A stretch of DNA of 64,000 bases from Siphonodentalium dalli (lineage: Eukaryota > Mollusca > Scaphopoda > Gadilida > Siphonodentaliidae), in assembly GCA_032622095.1 (NCBI GenBank), contig CP136068.1, positions 47,860,443 through 47,924,442 on the forward strand. Direction: 5' to 3'. The position numbers and the translations under genes are program-made. Positions 28,701 through 36,059 of the stretch are shown here, one piece after another (the first letter of the stretch is position 1; every line of letters starts with the position of its first letter). The notes beneath the pieces are model-generated. The model was given only the letters and a program-made list of their open reading frames with translations. It had not been told where the DNA came from and made no database searches.

Positions 28701-31700
28701 CGTAAATGTGCAACTATATACTTGTTGTATAAGCTTTGTTTTAACTTTTTATCTGTATGTATGCACATTTATATATCGCATGCCTGTGTCTAATGTGGAA
28801 GTTGTGTGGTTTCGGATTACTCGTTCACCATCATTACGTCATTATGTATACACAAAGAGAGCACACGAGAAAACTACAGGATGCTCGGGTATTCAGCTAA
28901 CTGAATTTGACCGTTGTTATGTAATATTGCGCATTGCGGATCGCAACTGTGTTTTTTTAATTCCTATCTGATTTTCATGATATAATAAAAGCTATATATC
29001 TGAAGGATTTAAATTCCGAATCGCGACGGACTGATTTCGTGGTATCCAAATGATATGTTGCAGGGTAAATCCGATGTTAAATTGGTTAACATGTTTTTTA
29101 ACCAATAACGATATATATATACCTCAACATAACCATATTGTAGACACGATAGTATGGCAAATGCAATTGTTGAGTCATGATAAAGGGCATTTTATTATTT
29201 AAATATTGGATATGTAATCATTGCGTTCGAGTCAGCAGAGGCTTATACACGCATAAATTAGTTTTAAAATATGAATTAACTATATTTTACTCTGGATAGA
29301 CCTCAGTATTCCCCAACATCAAACGTACGTTGCCCATTAATTTGTGTCTTCGCAATAAAGCATTCAATCATTGCATATGAACTGCCACATAACGGTACGT
29401 AGTCGGAATTAGGAAAGATAATACGGTAACTTAATATAGATCACAATCCCGGAGGTTTCATTTATTCGGGATAAATAAATATAGCATATACACATACAGC
29501 ATTTTTTAAATGTGTTTTCATTCGTACTGAAGAGAGAGTTTATTTTTACCATTTATATGAATAGACTAACAGTAAACGCTCTTTATTGTTCCAACGTGAC
29601 TAATAGCAATGGTACTTATATGTATATGGTAAATATAAAGAGCATGTGTCATACGAATTAGAGGAAACACCTGAGTCTGATTGCATGCGACAGTACCGGC
29701 GTACATTTTATTTGTGGCCGCTAACACCGGAACAATAGCCATGCGGTGTGTGTACTGAATGGCAAAGTGAACACTACATGTAAATGTAGCTCATATGGTT
29801 ATGATTGAAACTCGCACCTATGCGCGGCGCTGCAACGGGGACAATTAATTTTGACACCTCTTACAGAGTTGGCTGAACTGTCAAAGTTATGTAAGAGCTA
29901 ACTGACTCCCATTATACTACCATTGTCTGAAATAACACGGACACAGTCGCACGCTATATATAAACATAACTATATGTATATGTGAATCCTAGTGGTCACC
30001 GACATTTTGTTTTATTATTTTAGCTAGTATATACACATGTATTTACACTATACACCCGTTTCATCCACTTCATGTTATTATACACCCATAGCATGATAAT
30101 CATTAAAATTCAAAAGTGGGTTGTAGGGGAGTATTTCCGCCCCTTCCAAATCATCCAGGGTTAAATCCAAAACCCCAATAAATAAAAAAAACATTTACGC
30201 TAGCTGAATCAGTCTTCCCTCGGAACGTTTATGCATGCATTGATGTAGGGGCCTGAACAAATGAGAGAGCTAGGGAATGTTATCCATATTTGCGTTTCGC
30301 GCATATTTCGATCTTTAAAACATTTTGCTAAACAAGATAGCAGTATTAAAAATAAATTAAAACAAATTTAATTGTTTAATGGACTTGGATCATTATATTA
30401 TACATATATATATATGTGTGCATGTGGGTAAATAATACGAAATTTGCGCTTAAAATTTGAAATTAGTGATCATGGGGCGGAAGAAATCAATCAATACAAT
30501 AACAAATTGTTTATTTATTATACCTATACATGTAGATAGTTAATCATTCTGGATTTTTTGAAAATATCAACCATAATATAAATATAATGTACAACAACAT
30601 ACAATGCATGGCCCACTGAGTGTATGCCTTAGAATAAACTACAGTAAAGGGTTTCGGATATGCATGGCGTGATACAATATAGCTGTTGGCGTTTTGAGGC
30701 GATTCTCTGTGATTCGCGGTGATTCCCAGTGATTCCCAGTGATCACCGACAAGTCACCCGGACGTTTGTTTATTCAACTTAATCCGATCCACTCGAGTTC
30801 ACCGTGGATCACCGTGGGAAAATCACCGTGAATGCCGGTGATTCACGGTGGGCTTAGTGTGGTTCCCACCGTGTTGAGTGTTTTCCTTATACCACACTTT
30901 GAGTGTACTGTAGTTGTATTAACCTTTATAAGTATAGTTATATTAATCTTTAGTATAGTTGTATTAACCTTTAGTATAGTTGCATTAACCTTTAGAAGTA
31001 TAGTTGTATTAACCTTTAGAAGTATAGTTATAATATCCTTTAGAAGTATAGTTGTATTAACCTTTAGAAGTATAGTTGTATTAACATTTCAAAGCAAACG
31101 TCCCACATATAAATCACCCTATAAATTTGACGACAAATCTTGATTTTTTCGCAATTAGCTGTGGGTACCGTAACGAATTCCCTTACCCGTACAACGACAG
31201 ATCTGCCCATCAAATGAGTCTTCAACTTGTTGCTTCGTCAGCGATGGGTTCGCTTCTTTTAGCCTGAAAGACACATATATATATATACATTGTCGCCGTA
31301 ATTTATAATTTCAACCACACTGTTATGAAATATAGACAACACTGTATTGGCTGCTCAAGTCAATTGGGACGTCACATGTGTTGCATTTCAAGCATCTGGT
31401 GGAATAGACTGCTGTATGAAAGGCTAGTTTCTATGTCGCATTTGTAATGTCATGTCGCTCACCGCCATATCATATTATATATCAAACTTTCGCTGTTATA
31501 TAACGAATATGACAACTGCGTTCATCATTAGCAGATATATAAGGCGGCTATATATCATGTTAATCGACAAATACGTTTTTAAAAACAAAGTCCGTGACTA
31601 ACACTTCGCCCTATTTGTGACAGGTACTTATGTTTGAATTTGGTGAAATGATTAAATTTTATGCTACATTTTGAGGTAAAAATTAAACTTTTGGTGAAAT

Positions 31701-34700
31701 ATGAGAGAATTCTAGAATTCACCAGAACATACTGTACAGCTTTGACCCGAGTAAGTTAACCTACATAATATTATGCATGTACATATTCACCTTGGCCAAT
31801 GTCAGTAATTGCATATATACATAATTATGATGAATTGTATACTTACGCATACATATTCATGACCTGTCCCGGCGTACAGTAACCACACTGGCTCCCGTTG
31901 TACTCGGCTATCTTCTCTTGTATCGCGTTGTACCCCTCCCTCTTGTTTCCCAATCCCTCAACTGTCGTGATTTCCCAACCATCGCAAGAGAATAAAGGAC
32001 AGAGGCACTGCAAATGAACACGCATGTAAACCTAATTATGTCACAATGTACACCAGTCCTTTCGAACAATGAACTACTACTCATAAGACTTACGAATAGG
32101 GTTCTAATTCATTATAATTTGTGTTCTTTCTCTCCATTTCTTTTTGTCATATCCGTATTTACGATTAAGGATTCAAGAAGCCAAATATATATGTTTTAAA
32201 TTAAATTTATATGAAATTCGTAGTGTAAAGTATATAATGTAGATTGATTTAGAAGAGCTTCGAAGTAAATACCTAACTTCAAAGTTTAGACTGAAACCAC
32301 TTTTTTAGAAACAAATCCAAAAGAAGGATTATTTATTTGAAATATCGTGTTAGTTGGAATTTTGTAGTACCAATTAAAAACATCTACCCATATTCGATGC
32401 TACTGATATTAGTCATGTTGAACACCACCTGACAAAGACACCCTATTCATACCCCTGATCGTGATCAATGTTCTAACAAATTTGAAAACACTTTGTCCAC
32501 TTACAGAATTTACGGCCACTGTAGTGCTGCTCCCCACAATAGGATCTGGGCGCTTAACGGCGACTACGCATGCGCCACAGCCACCAATCCTGCACATGTA
32601 CTTAGTGCCAGTTGAAACCCGATTCTTCCGAAGGAAGTCATTTAGAGTTGTCGTCGAGCTGTATTCATTTCCCACTAAAAAGTTATATACATGTGTGTGT
32701 ATCAGGATAGCTGCCATTGCATTATATACATCACTGTACAGCGGTTGCGAAAAGACGGAAATATCGTATCAATAATGTTTACATTGTATATATATATATA
32801 TCTACTTCTCATGCTAAAACATGAATGGGATAGGAGGTACGAATACATGTGTTCATTTATATAACAGTGTGTTAATGATAGCGTCCGTGTGTAGACCCAA
32901 CCCAAGCAGCAACGTTGGTGTAAAGTTGAGATGGACATCGAGATTTCGGAATTATAATTTATTTAAAGTCATAGAGTTCGAATATCGATATTCGACAGCC
33001 ATCGAAGACCCTTTAACTTATATACCAATCCTGTTTGCGTTATTTTGTGGCGAAATTGTCATATATAGCAGACAATAGCCCTGAAGTAATTGAATCATTA
33101 TTCAGTAAACTTCTCCTCCGTATGGAGTTCTTGTCATAGTTTGCCATATATTTATTTGATTACCTTGCATTCATTTCACAATATTTGCGGTCATTTTACC
33201 GCGCACCATGTTTATGAAACAAACAGAATGGGGCGTTTTGCACTCACCTGTGTATTTCTGTCCATTAACCGTGAATGATGCTGTTGTTTTGAATGACGCT
33301 TTGATCCGAAATTTGAAGAAATGGCCGCAGTTTTCACAGGTAGAAGCGTAGAGTCTGTCCACTTGTGGCCGTATGGATCTCGGCAGATGGCTATCGATAA
33401 ATAGGAGAATTTAAGGAAATGAGTATTCTGTTTTCGCACTCACTGAATTATGTGACTGAGATTCATCTCGATCGAAACTTATGTCTGTAACATCATCATT
33501 ATGTGTCTGATGCACTTATCGCACGTGCTAATCCATGCATCGGTTAGTAATGGTACTTACAAATGTATGTCTTATCGGCTTTTGTTTTTCACTGTCAAAT
33601 ATTGAGCGGAAGAATCATATCCTTGGTCTTAACTTAGTCCTATATATTTTTCACACACGTTGTAAGCTTGAGCTGAAGTTTACTCGATTAAGCTGTTGTA
33701 CATCAACGGCCGAATTCTGGTCCCCGGTCTAGACCAGGGTTTCATGTAAACTATAGTCTAGACCAGGCCGAAACCACGGTGATCGCCATGTGTTACCCAG
33801 CTTCGAGGCGAGTAAGCTGGGATTATTGGTCAGCACTGGTCCGTATTCTCGTCTTTTTGAAACTCAGGTTTACGTAAACCATGGTTTGCCTTCTTATTGT
33901 CATTCAAGCCTGTGTCGGTCTGTTCATAATTCGAACCATGTGGTAACGTACAAGTTCTGGTAACAGAAACATATGTATTTTTTGGAAGCATTTATCTTTA
34001 TGTTAACCAAATAGGAATTGTGTTTTATTGATATGCCGTGTAGAAGAAAGATTATAATTATATATGAACTGGACAAAATGTAATATAATCGATAATTATG
34101 TGTGTTATAGGTAATAGTCTACAACTGAGACCTAGTACCCCCCCTGGTCTGATATATTTGTATAAACCGAGATTTGAACCTGAGACGAGACGAGAATACC
34201 TTTTTCTGTTTTCTGTTTTAATCCTCATATCAAGTGGTCCAACGCCATGCAATATCACCCCGATTTTTTTTCTTAAATTAATTATCAGTTCTGACTGGCC
34301 ACTGGTTCGGCCCGGTGTGAGAAATTTTGAAATCTGAACATGAAATTTGCTCAAATCCTAGCATTCAGACTGGCATCAAGCTTTCCAATTGTTGGAAATT
34401 TTGAAACCTGACAACTCCCTAAGGTTGGAAAATTTCCAACTCATAGCCATTTCAGATAAACCAAAAGTAGGAAAATATGCAAATGTTGGTCTAAATATTA
34501 CAAATTCTCCATTGATAAATTGTTGGAAATCAATCTACGAGAACAATTTCAACCTACTAATTGGGGAGAGCTTTCCGATGAATGGCAACAAGCCATATTT
34601 CCGACTAAATCCTGAAAAGTTACCCATAATTCTGCTCTGGTTAAGAGATCGATTAATTAGAGCATTACTGTAGTAATAAGTTCGCAATCTCAGCTCCTCA

Positions 34701-35058
34701 ATGTTGGAGATGACTCTGACATTATGTTCTTTGATTAAAGATTGCCGTGCATGTGGCCTTAATATGTATATATTGGTGGCAATCAATTTATTTGTTGTCG
34801 TGAGACACAAGAATCTTGCCAAAGACAAATCGCCAAGCTATGACCTGATAATAACATGATATACACAAATTAATCACCTTACTTCGAATGACAAGCACGT
34901 TTGGACCGTCCGAAAACTAAAATTAGCTATGCGATAATAATTATCTGACGTCGTTCATATTATGCGAAAGGTGTATATTATGCTTACCCTGTCCCACAGT
35001 CCGGACATCGAACTCCCTCCATAGGCCCCTTCTCGCCGGATATCACCTCCGTGTTCAT
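1634..35058 (-). CDS. xanthine dehydrogenase / aldehyde oxidase family protein, 5' part (12 exons, 3' end outside window)
   Basis: Molybdo-flavoenzymes of this family oxidise purines or aldehydes in the cytosol, passing electrons from a molybdopterin centre through two [2Fe-2S] clusters to FAD. I joined 12 exons: 35058-34988, 33390-33248, 32674-32505, 32007-31847, 31263-31187, 18791-18730, 14587-14395, 13063-12984, 12332-12183, 4114-4012, 2340-2198 and 1744-1634. Every junction has GT/AG and the phases close exactly, giving 488 codons without a stop. Visible parts: zinc-ribbon-like C18xxC21...C42xxC45; the first cluster C99, C104, C107 and C129; the second cluster C169, C172, C204 and C206; the FAD domain at about 260-445; and the start of the flavoprotein C-terminal domain from about 450. 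Known members are about 1,300 residues, so the molybdopterin domain must lie left of the window. Substrate (xanthine or aldehyde) cannot be decided without the molybdenum domain, so I give no symbol. The N-terminal extension is unusual. Confidence 0.9.
2198..2340 (-). CDS. XDH/AO-like exon 11 (end of FAD domain)
   Basis: The exon encodes [20 protein letters not shown], then about ten residues, then [13 protein letters not shown]. The last part corresponds to the conserved YKxxPRxQ segment at the junction to the flavoprotein C-terminal domain. Acceptor GACAG, donor CAG|GTGCGT. Confidence 0.92.
2377..3546. mobile_element. long foldback element in intron 11
   Basis: About 430 bp at the left (2377-2830) recurs inverted at the right (about 3200-3546), diverged by small indels. 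Matching landmarks are the CAGGGG/CCCCTG ends, ACACAGCATCTAA, CAGAAACAGAATTTCAGAAC and TGACAATGAC/TGTGTCAAAG. The interior of about 370 bp has no gene. The arms are too diverged to give a target duplication. Confidence 0.65.
4012..4114 (-). CDS. XDH/AO-like exon 10 (FAD domain, GNL loop)
   Basis: The exon reads [20 protein letters not shown] and then [14 protein letters not shown]. This matches the family pattern VGxxGGNL...FPSDxxxxLExxGAxL. Acceptor ATTTCAG, donor GTCG|GTAAAA. The preceding intron is 8 kb and contains a SINE and the 44-bp array. Confidence 0.93.
6102..6365 (+). repeat. 44-bp minisatellite, six copies
   Basis: The unit begins TCTACAAGGAAGCGGATATT and repeats exactly every 44 bp (AAGCGGATATT at 6111, 6155, 6199, 6243, 6287 and 6331). 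Variation is limited to a few T/C and A/G changes. About 70 bp of similar sequence, including CATGCAGTAAC or TTTGCAGTAAC, flanks it on both sides near 5970-6060 and 6410-6500. Confidence 0.95.
6500..7045 (+). repeat. dispersed repeat with AGGTCA direct repeats
   Basis: Two related segments carry GACCCAAG...GATGACCTTGAGGTCAAG followed by GTCAAAGGTCAAAA (6640-6678 and 7003-7035). A third, inverted copy lies at 11080-11270 and shares the GCATGAAAATTGG / TGCAAAATTGGATAAAAGCAT segment. Non-coding. Confidence 0.8.
9137..9512 (+). repeat. dispersed repeat, about 375 bp, first copy
   Basis: It runs from CTTAAAGTGATGTGAAACAC to CATAATATGTCTTTAA. The whole length recurs, diverged and inverted, at 62837-63218. 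No coding frame is conserved between the copies. Confidence 0.75.
10640..10822 (-). mobile_element. tRNA-derived SINE (degenerate)
   Basis: On the minus strand TGGCTCAGTTGGTAAGGT is a clear polymerase III A box, followed about 75 nt later by the weakened B box GATTTGAATC. The body contains AAGTTTGTCAATTGCTTTCC, shared with the SINE at 57900-58072. Confidence 0.65.
11080..11270 (-). repeat. inverted copy of the AGGTCA-bearing dispersed repeat
   Basis: Reverse complement of the family at 6500-6700. It carries GACCTTGACCTTGACCTCAA, GGGTCTCGCTT, TTTCATGCTTTTATCC and, at the right, ACCGGCGATGTGTAAACG, which also occurs near 6075-6092. Confidence 0.8.
12183..12332 (-). CDS. XDH/AO-like exon 9 (FAD domain, IGA and PVRN motifs)
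   Basis: Exactly 50 codons, phase 0 at both ends. It contains [13 protein letters not shown], corresponding to the family IGAxxTLxxL segment, and ends in ANLPVRN, the motif before the GxxxGNL loop. Acceptor TTTCAG, donor AAT|GTGAGT. Confidence 0.92.
12984..13063 (-). CDS. XDH/AO-like exon 8 (FAD domain)
   Basis: The exon reads [19 protein letters not shown] and then VTLYMTD. It continues the FAD-binding loop into the conserved strand ending in a DI-type motif. Acceptor TTCCAG, donor GAT|GTACGT. It joins exon 7 at a split Gly codon. Confidence 0.88.
14395..14587 (-). CDS. XDH/AO-like exon 7 (linker and start of FAD domain)
   Basis: The exon encodes a cysteine-containing linker and then [14 protein letters not shown] and [10 protein letters not shown]. 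These are the opening WxxPxxxxEL segment and the GNTxxG FAD-binding loop of the family. The acceptor is AAAG rather than the commoner CAG; the donor is ACGG|GTACGC. The frame agrees on both sides. Confidence 0.88.
14752..15296 (+). mobile_element. 545-bp MITE with G-tract termini
   Basis: The left end CAGGGGGTGGGGTG... and right end ...CCCCCCCCCGC are imperfect inverted repeats, both continuing into a TTCNGGCACGTA-type segment. TACATG flanks it on both sides (14746-14751 and 15297-15302), a possible 6-bp target duplication, though TACATG is a common word here. A second, inverted copy is at 42472-42966. Confidence 0.7.
15431..15451. repeat. (TA)n microsatellite
   Basis: About ten TA repeats. 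Shorter TA runs also occur near 31270, 32790, 57360 and 62785. Confidence 0.9.
15575..15760 (+). repeat. dispersed repeat (TGTTTAAATAACA family), copy 1
   Basis: It starts TGTTTAAATAACAATGC and continues with GCGATATTTATGAT, TTCTGCTTATGG and AACAGCGATACCCGCC. The same order of blocks occurs at 18178-18380 and 43570-43745, all on the same strand. Confidence 0.65.
16448..17520 (+). mobile_element. non-autonomous Helitron-like element
   Basis: It begins TCTACTATATATG after an A and ends ...CCACCAGCTAG before a T: the TC...CTRR termini and A^T insertion site of Helitrons. About 11 bp before the end, CCCGGAC GAA GTCGGG can form the expected short hairpin. A GTTTGTCTGTTTGTCTGT run lies near the 5' end. 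Inside, a segment reading GACCTGACCTTGA...TCAAGGTCAAATCG occurs twice (about 17243-17290 and 17415-17460). No Rep/helicase frame is present. Confidence 0.75.
18178..18380 (+). repeat. dispersed repeat (TGTTTACATAACA family), copy 2
   Basis: TGTTTACATAACAAAGC, GCGATATTTATGATAG, TTCTGTTTATGGCGG and AACAGCTATACCCACCACGA correspond block by block with the copies at 15575 and 43570. Confidence 0.65.
18730..18791 (-). CDS. XDH/AO-like exon 6 ([10 protein letters not shown] motif)
   Basis: The 62-bp exon completes the Gly of CRCTG and reads [15 protein letters not shown] plus PPDIE, corresponding to the conserved CTGYRPILDA segment at the end of the iron-sulphur module. Acceptor ATTACAG, donor GAG|GTAAGA. 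It is 12.4 kb from exon 5, but phase and motif continuity support it. Confidence 0.9.
20154..20649. mobile_element. CTTAAG-rich foldback/MITE, copy 1
   Basis: 496 bp with long terminal inverted repeats of about 50 bp (outer part TGGGATGCCAAATTGACATT). It is bounded by exact 6-bp direct repeats CAGTAT (20148-20153 and 20650-20655). The interior has many palindromic GCGCTTAAGCGC and CAATAAGGAAT blocks and a unique core with CTGTTAACAGG. No coding capacity. Confidence 0.88.
20702..21180. mobile_element. CTTAAG-rich foldback/MITE, copy 2
   Basis: 479 bp, TATGGGATGCC...GGCATCCCATA ends, flanked by exact 6-bp repeats TACTCT (20696-20701 and 21181-21186). Its core (CTGTTAACAGGGATAG, CTCATGAGAT) is inverted relative to copy 1, which lies only 52 bp away. 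Confidence 0.88.
21745..21995. repeat. diverged relative of the CTTAAG element
   Basis: A run of TGCGCTTAAG / TGCTTAAGCAC blocks ends in ATTAAATGACAATTTGGCCTCCCA, similar to the terminus of the two elements upstream. The left terminus is not recognisable. A further fragment with ACGCTTAAGCATAAT lies near 25560-25630. Confidence 0.6.
22000..23300. other. no gene seen (intron 5 sequence)
   Basis: AT-rich sequence within the 12.4-kb intron between exons 5 and 6. I find no coding frame with family resemblance, no clear repeat structure and no RNA gene. Confidence 0.4.
23320..23560. repeat. TATATAAGAGAATGCA family, copy 1
   Basis: It contains GCATTCTCTTATATATG twice, in direct and near-inverted context, preceded by CCATGATTGGAGCATTGGAA. 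The same blocks recur at 24350-24760, 42995-43045 (inverted) and 61570-61670. Confidence 0.65.
24350..24760. repeat. TATATAAGAGAATGCA family, two tandem copies
   Basis: Two copies (about 24350-24530 and 24540-24760) each read CATxACTGGAGCTTCxTGAAA, then CCAATGCATTCTCTTATATA, then a reversed AAGAGAATGCA block. Non-coding. Confidence 0.65.
25815..26140 (-). pseudogene. LINE reverse-transcriptase C-terminal tail (degenerate)
   Basis: On the minus strand one frame reads [20 protein letters not shown] and continues to about 25990. After a frameshift, another reads [16 protein letters not shown], a stop, and then [17 protein letters not shown]. This resembles the segment after the RT domain of metazoan LINEs, which ends in a pattern like SFFPRTIxxWNxLP...SxxxFKxxL. 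One frameshift and one stop show it is dead. The clade cannot be assigned from this fragment. Confidence 0.65.
26240..26800. mobile_element. foldback element with about 110-bp arms
   Basis: The left arm (about 26255-26350: CATGCAAATCTGCAGAGCAA, AGTTGCACATACTTCTGA, TGTGACTTG) is repeated inverted at 26668-26785 (CAAGTCACACTCAG, CAGAAGTATGTGCAACT, GCAGATTTGCA). Between them are GC-rich blocks (AGGGGGGCAAGTGCCCCC) and an AT-rich part. No gene. Confidence 0.6.
27545..27723 (+). repeat. 24-bp minisatellite, left part
   Basis: The unit ATTAACCTTTAGAAGTATAG plus TTGT is repeated about seven times with substitutions and short deletions. The array is interrupted at 27723 by the TA-flanked element and resumes at 30911. 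Confidence 0.85.
27724..30910. mobile_element. 3.2-kb TA-flanked inverted-repeat transposon (non-autonomous)
   Basis: The left end CAGTACACTCATCGTGTG... and the right end ...CACTTTGAGTGTACTG form inverted repeats of at least 48 bp, both continuing with AAGGAAAACACTCAACACGG. A TA dinucleotide flanks each side, as in Tc1/mariner/pogo superfamily insertions. Sub-terminal regions are rich in CACCGTG and CACGGTG words in both orientations (27760-27930 and 30700-30870). No reading frame over about 105 codons and no transposase motif is visible, so it is non-autonomous or a ruined copy. Two CTTCGCGCACATTT / TTTCGCGCATATTT blocks occur near each end. Confidence 0.8.
30911..31092 (+). repeat. 24-bp minisatellite, right part
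   Basis: It continues the array of 27545-27723 in the same orientation and register, about seven copies. Removing the element and one TA restores a normal unit across the junction. Confidence 0.85.
31187..31263 (-). CDS. XDH/AO-like exon 5 (cluster II second cysteine pair)
   Basis: A short exon reading [19 protein letters not shown] then QICRCTG. It contains the CRCTG motif (C204, C206) that completes the second [2Fe-2S] centre. Acceptor TTTCAG, donor ACGG|GTAAGG. The intron that follows is 12.4 kb and holds the TA-flanked element, the LINE tail and the CTTAAG elements. Confidence 0.93.
31847..32007 (-). CDS. XDH/AO-like exon 4 (end of cluster I, start of cluster II)
   Basis: The exon begins with the fourth cluster-I cysteine (C129) and continues through ITTVEGLGN, the family's TTVEG motif. 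It then gives [15 protein letters not shown], the QCGYCTPG cluster-II signature (C169, C172). Acceptor TTTGCAG and donor GC|GTAAGT. Confidence 0.95.
32505..32674 (-). CDS. XDH/AO-like exon 3 (first [2Fe-2S] cluster)
   Basis: The exon encodes [11 protein letters not shown] and then [13 protein letters not shown], the CxxxxCxxC cluster-I signature of XDH/AO (C99, C104, C107). The donor is TCT|GTAAGT and the exon ends in phase 0. Match to the family is unambiguous. Confidence 0.93.
33248..33390 (-). CDS. XDH/AO-like exon 2 (zinc-ribbon second half and first strand of the 2Fe-2S domain)
   Basis: The acceptor ...CGATAG and donor ACAG|GTGAGT bound a segment containing CENCG (C42 and C45), then a basic linker, then [11 protein letters not shown]. 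The last part is the first beta strand of the plant-type ferredoxin domain that normally opens XDH/AO proteins. Joining to exon 3 restores KYTVGNEYS in phase. Confidence 0.85.
33690..34200. repeat. palindromic GGTCTAGACC / GGTTTACGTAAACC repeat cluster
   Basis: Contains GGTCTAGACCAGGG, TAGTCTAGACCAGG, AGGTTTACGTAAACCATGG and, inverted between 33840 and 34200, the CGTATTCTCGTCT / GAGACGAGAATACC pair. Related GTTTAAACC and AGACCAGATTTAAACC words lie at 19060-19140 and 27330-27490, suggesting one family. Confidence 0.45.
34560..34674. repeat. relic of a TA-flanked MITE
   Basis: TTCCGATGAATGGCAACAAG and GGTTAAGAGATCGATTAATT, ending GAGCATTACTG|TA, match the right half of the MITE at 58714-58901. 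No left terminus was found. Confidence 0.55.
34988..35058 (-). CDS. XDH/AO-like exon 1 (zinc-ribbon first half)
   Basis: The exon encodes [18 protein letters not shown] followed by PDCGT, then a split Gly, and ends at GG|GTAAGC. It supplies the first CxxC (residues 18 and 21). I chose the ATG at 35058 because it is the first in-frame ATG after an upstream in-frame TAA near 35138. However, the frame is open for about 25 codons before the ATG, so a longer exon with an upstream acceptor is possible. No convincing core promoter was seen. Confidence 0.65.
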
Positions 35059-35659
35059 GGCTGTATACCACTCCACACAGTGATCATACGGAGTAAGTAA
35101 ATGTATATACTGTTTACGTATTTTGGCGATGACCCATGCACACGATTATGCTAGGATCTGTATCAGCAAAACCATCACATGAGCGATAAGAAATATGTCG
35201 CATGCATAATAAAACAAACATCGGCGTATCTACGTTAAAGTCCCACACCGTGTTCGCACCTAACGTATTTCATATGCGAGCGATTAACAATTCACAGCTG
35301 GATTTGACGACAAATAATTCAAAATTTCATGACATGAATATGCTTCCTATCACCATCTTTCGTATCAGACAGTCATCGCGAAATTCCACAAACCCATCCA
35401 AAAGTAACCAGCCGAAAGCGATAGTAAAACATCACAATTGAGACCCCACTGTATTATTTACCGCTTTACGACCACAAAAACATAAATGCTATTTTGGGAT
35501 TTTTGCTAGGCTGACCTCGGTTGAAAAAACAAAACATGTTAAGCTTTCCGCTTTTGAAAGTCGACATTTTGTTATCATAACCTCAGATCAGTGTGTGCTA
35601 TAACATGCTCAAATTATTGTTCTGGTCTAGCAAACGTCGTACTACACACTAAATTCAAA

Positions 35660-36020
35660 GTTGGTAAATTAACCCCCAAAGTAGTTAAATTTTACTACTT
35701 TAGGTAGTTCGTATTCATCCCGCTACCTTGGGTGGTTAATTTTACTACCTGATGGGTAGGTAAAAAATTAAATACCTTTGGTAGTTAAAATAACTACATT
35801 CGGTAGTTGAAATAACTACCCCCGGGGGCTATTTTAACTACCCAACGGGAGGCAAATTTTTAACTACTTTGGGTAGGGGGATGAATACGAACTACCCAGT
35901 AGTTAATTTTACTACCTGTGGGTGGTTGGAATTTTAACTACCTACGGGTAGTTAATCTGATAACTACTATTGGTGGGAAAGTTTTCTACCTAGAATGGTT
36001 ATTCTAACTATTTTAATTGG
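35660..36020. mobile_element. GTAGTTAAAATAACTAC foldback cluster
   Basis: About a dozen short GTAGTTNAAATAACTAC-type palindromes form a larger palindrome centred on CCCCCGGGGG near 35824. GTAGTTCGTATTCATCCC (left, about 35704) mirrors GGGGATGAATACGAACTAC (right, about 35878). No coding content. Confidence 0.7.
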
Positions 36021-36059
36021 TAATTCAAAGGTGTCCCATCTAACCACTCCAAGTAGCTA

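Noticed and set aside
30832-31143. 103-codon plus-strand frame rich in SIVVLTFRS-like units
   Set aside because: It is a translation of the 24-bp minisatellite (24 is a multiple of three, so the peptide repeats).
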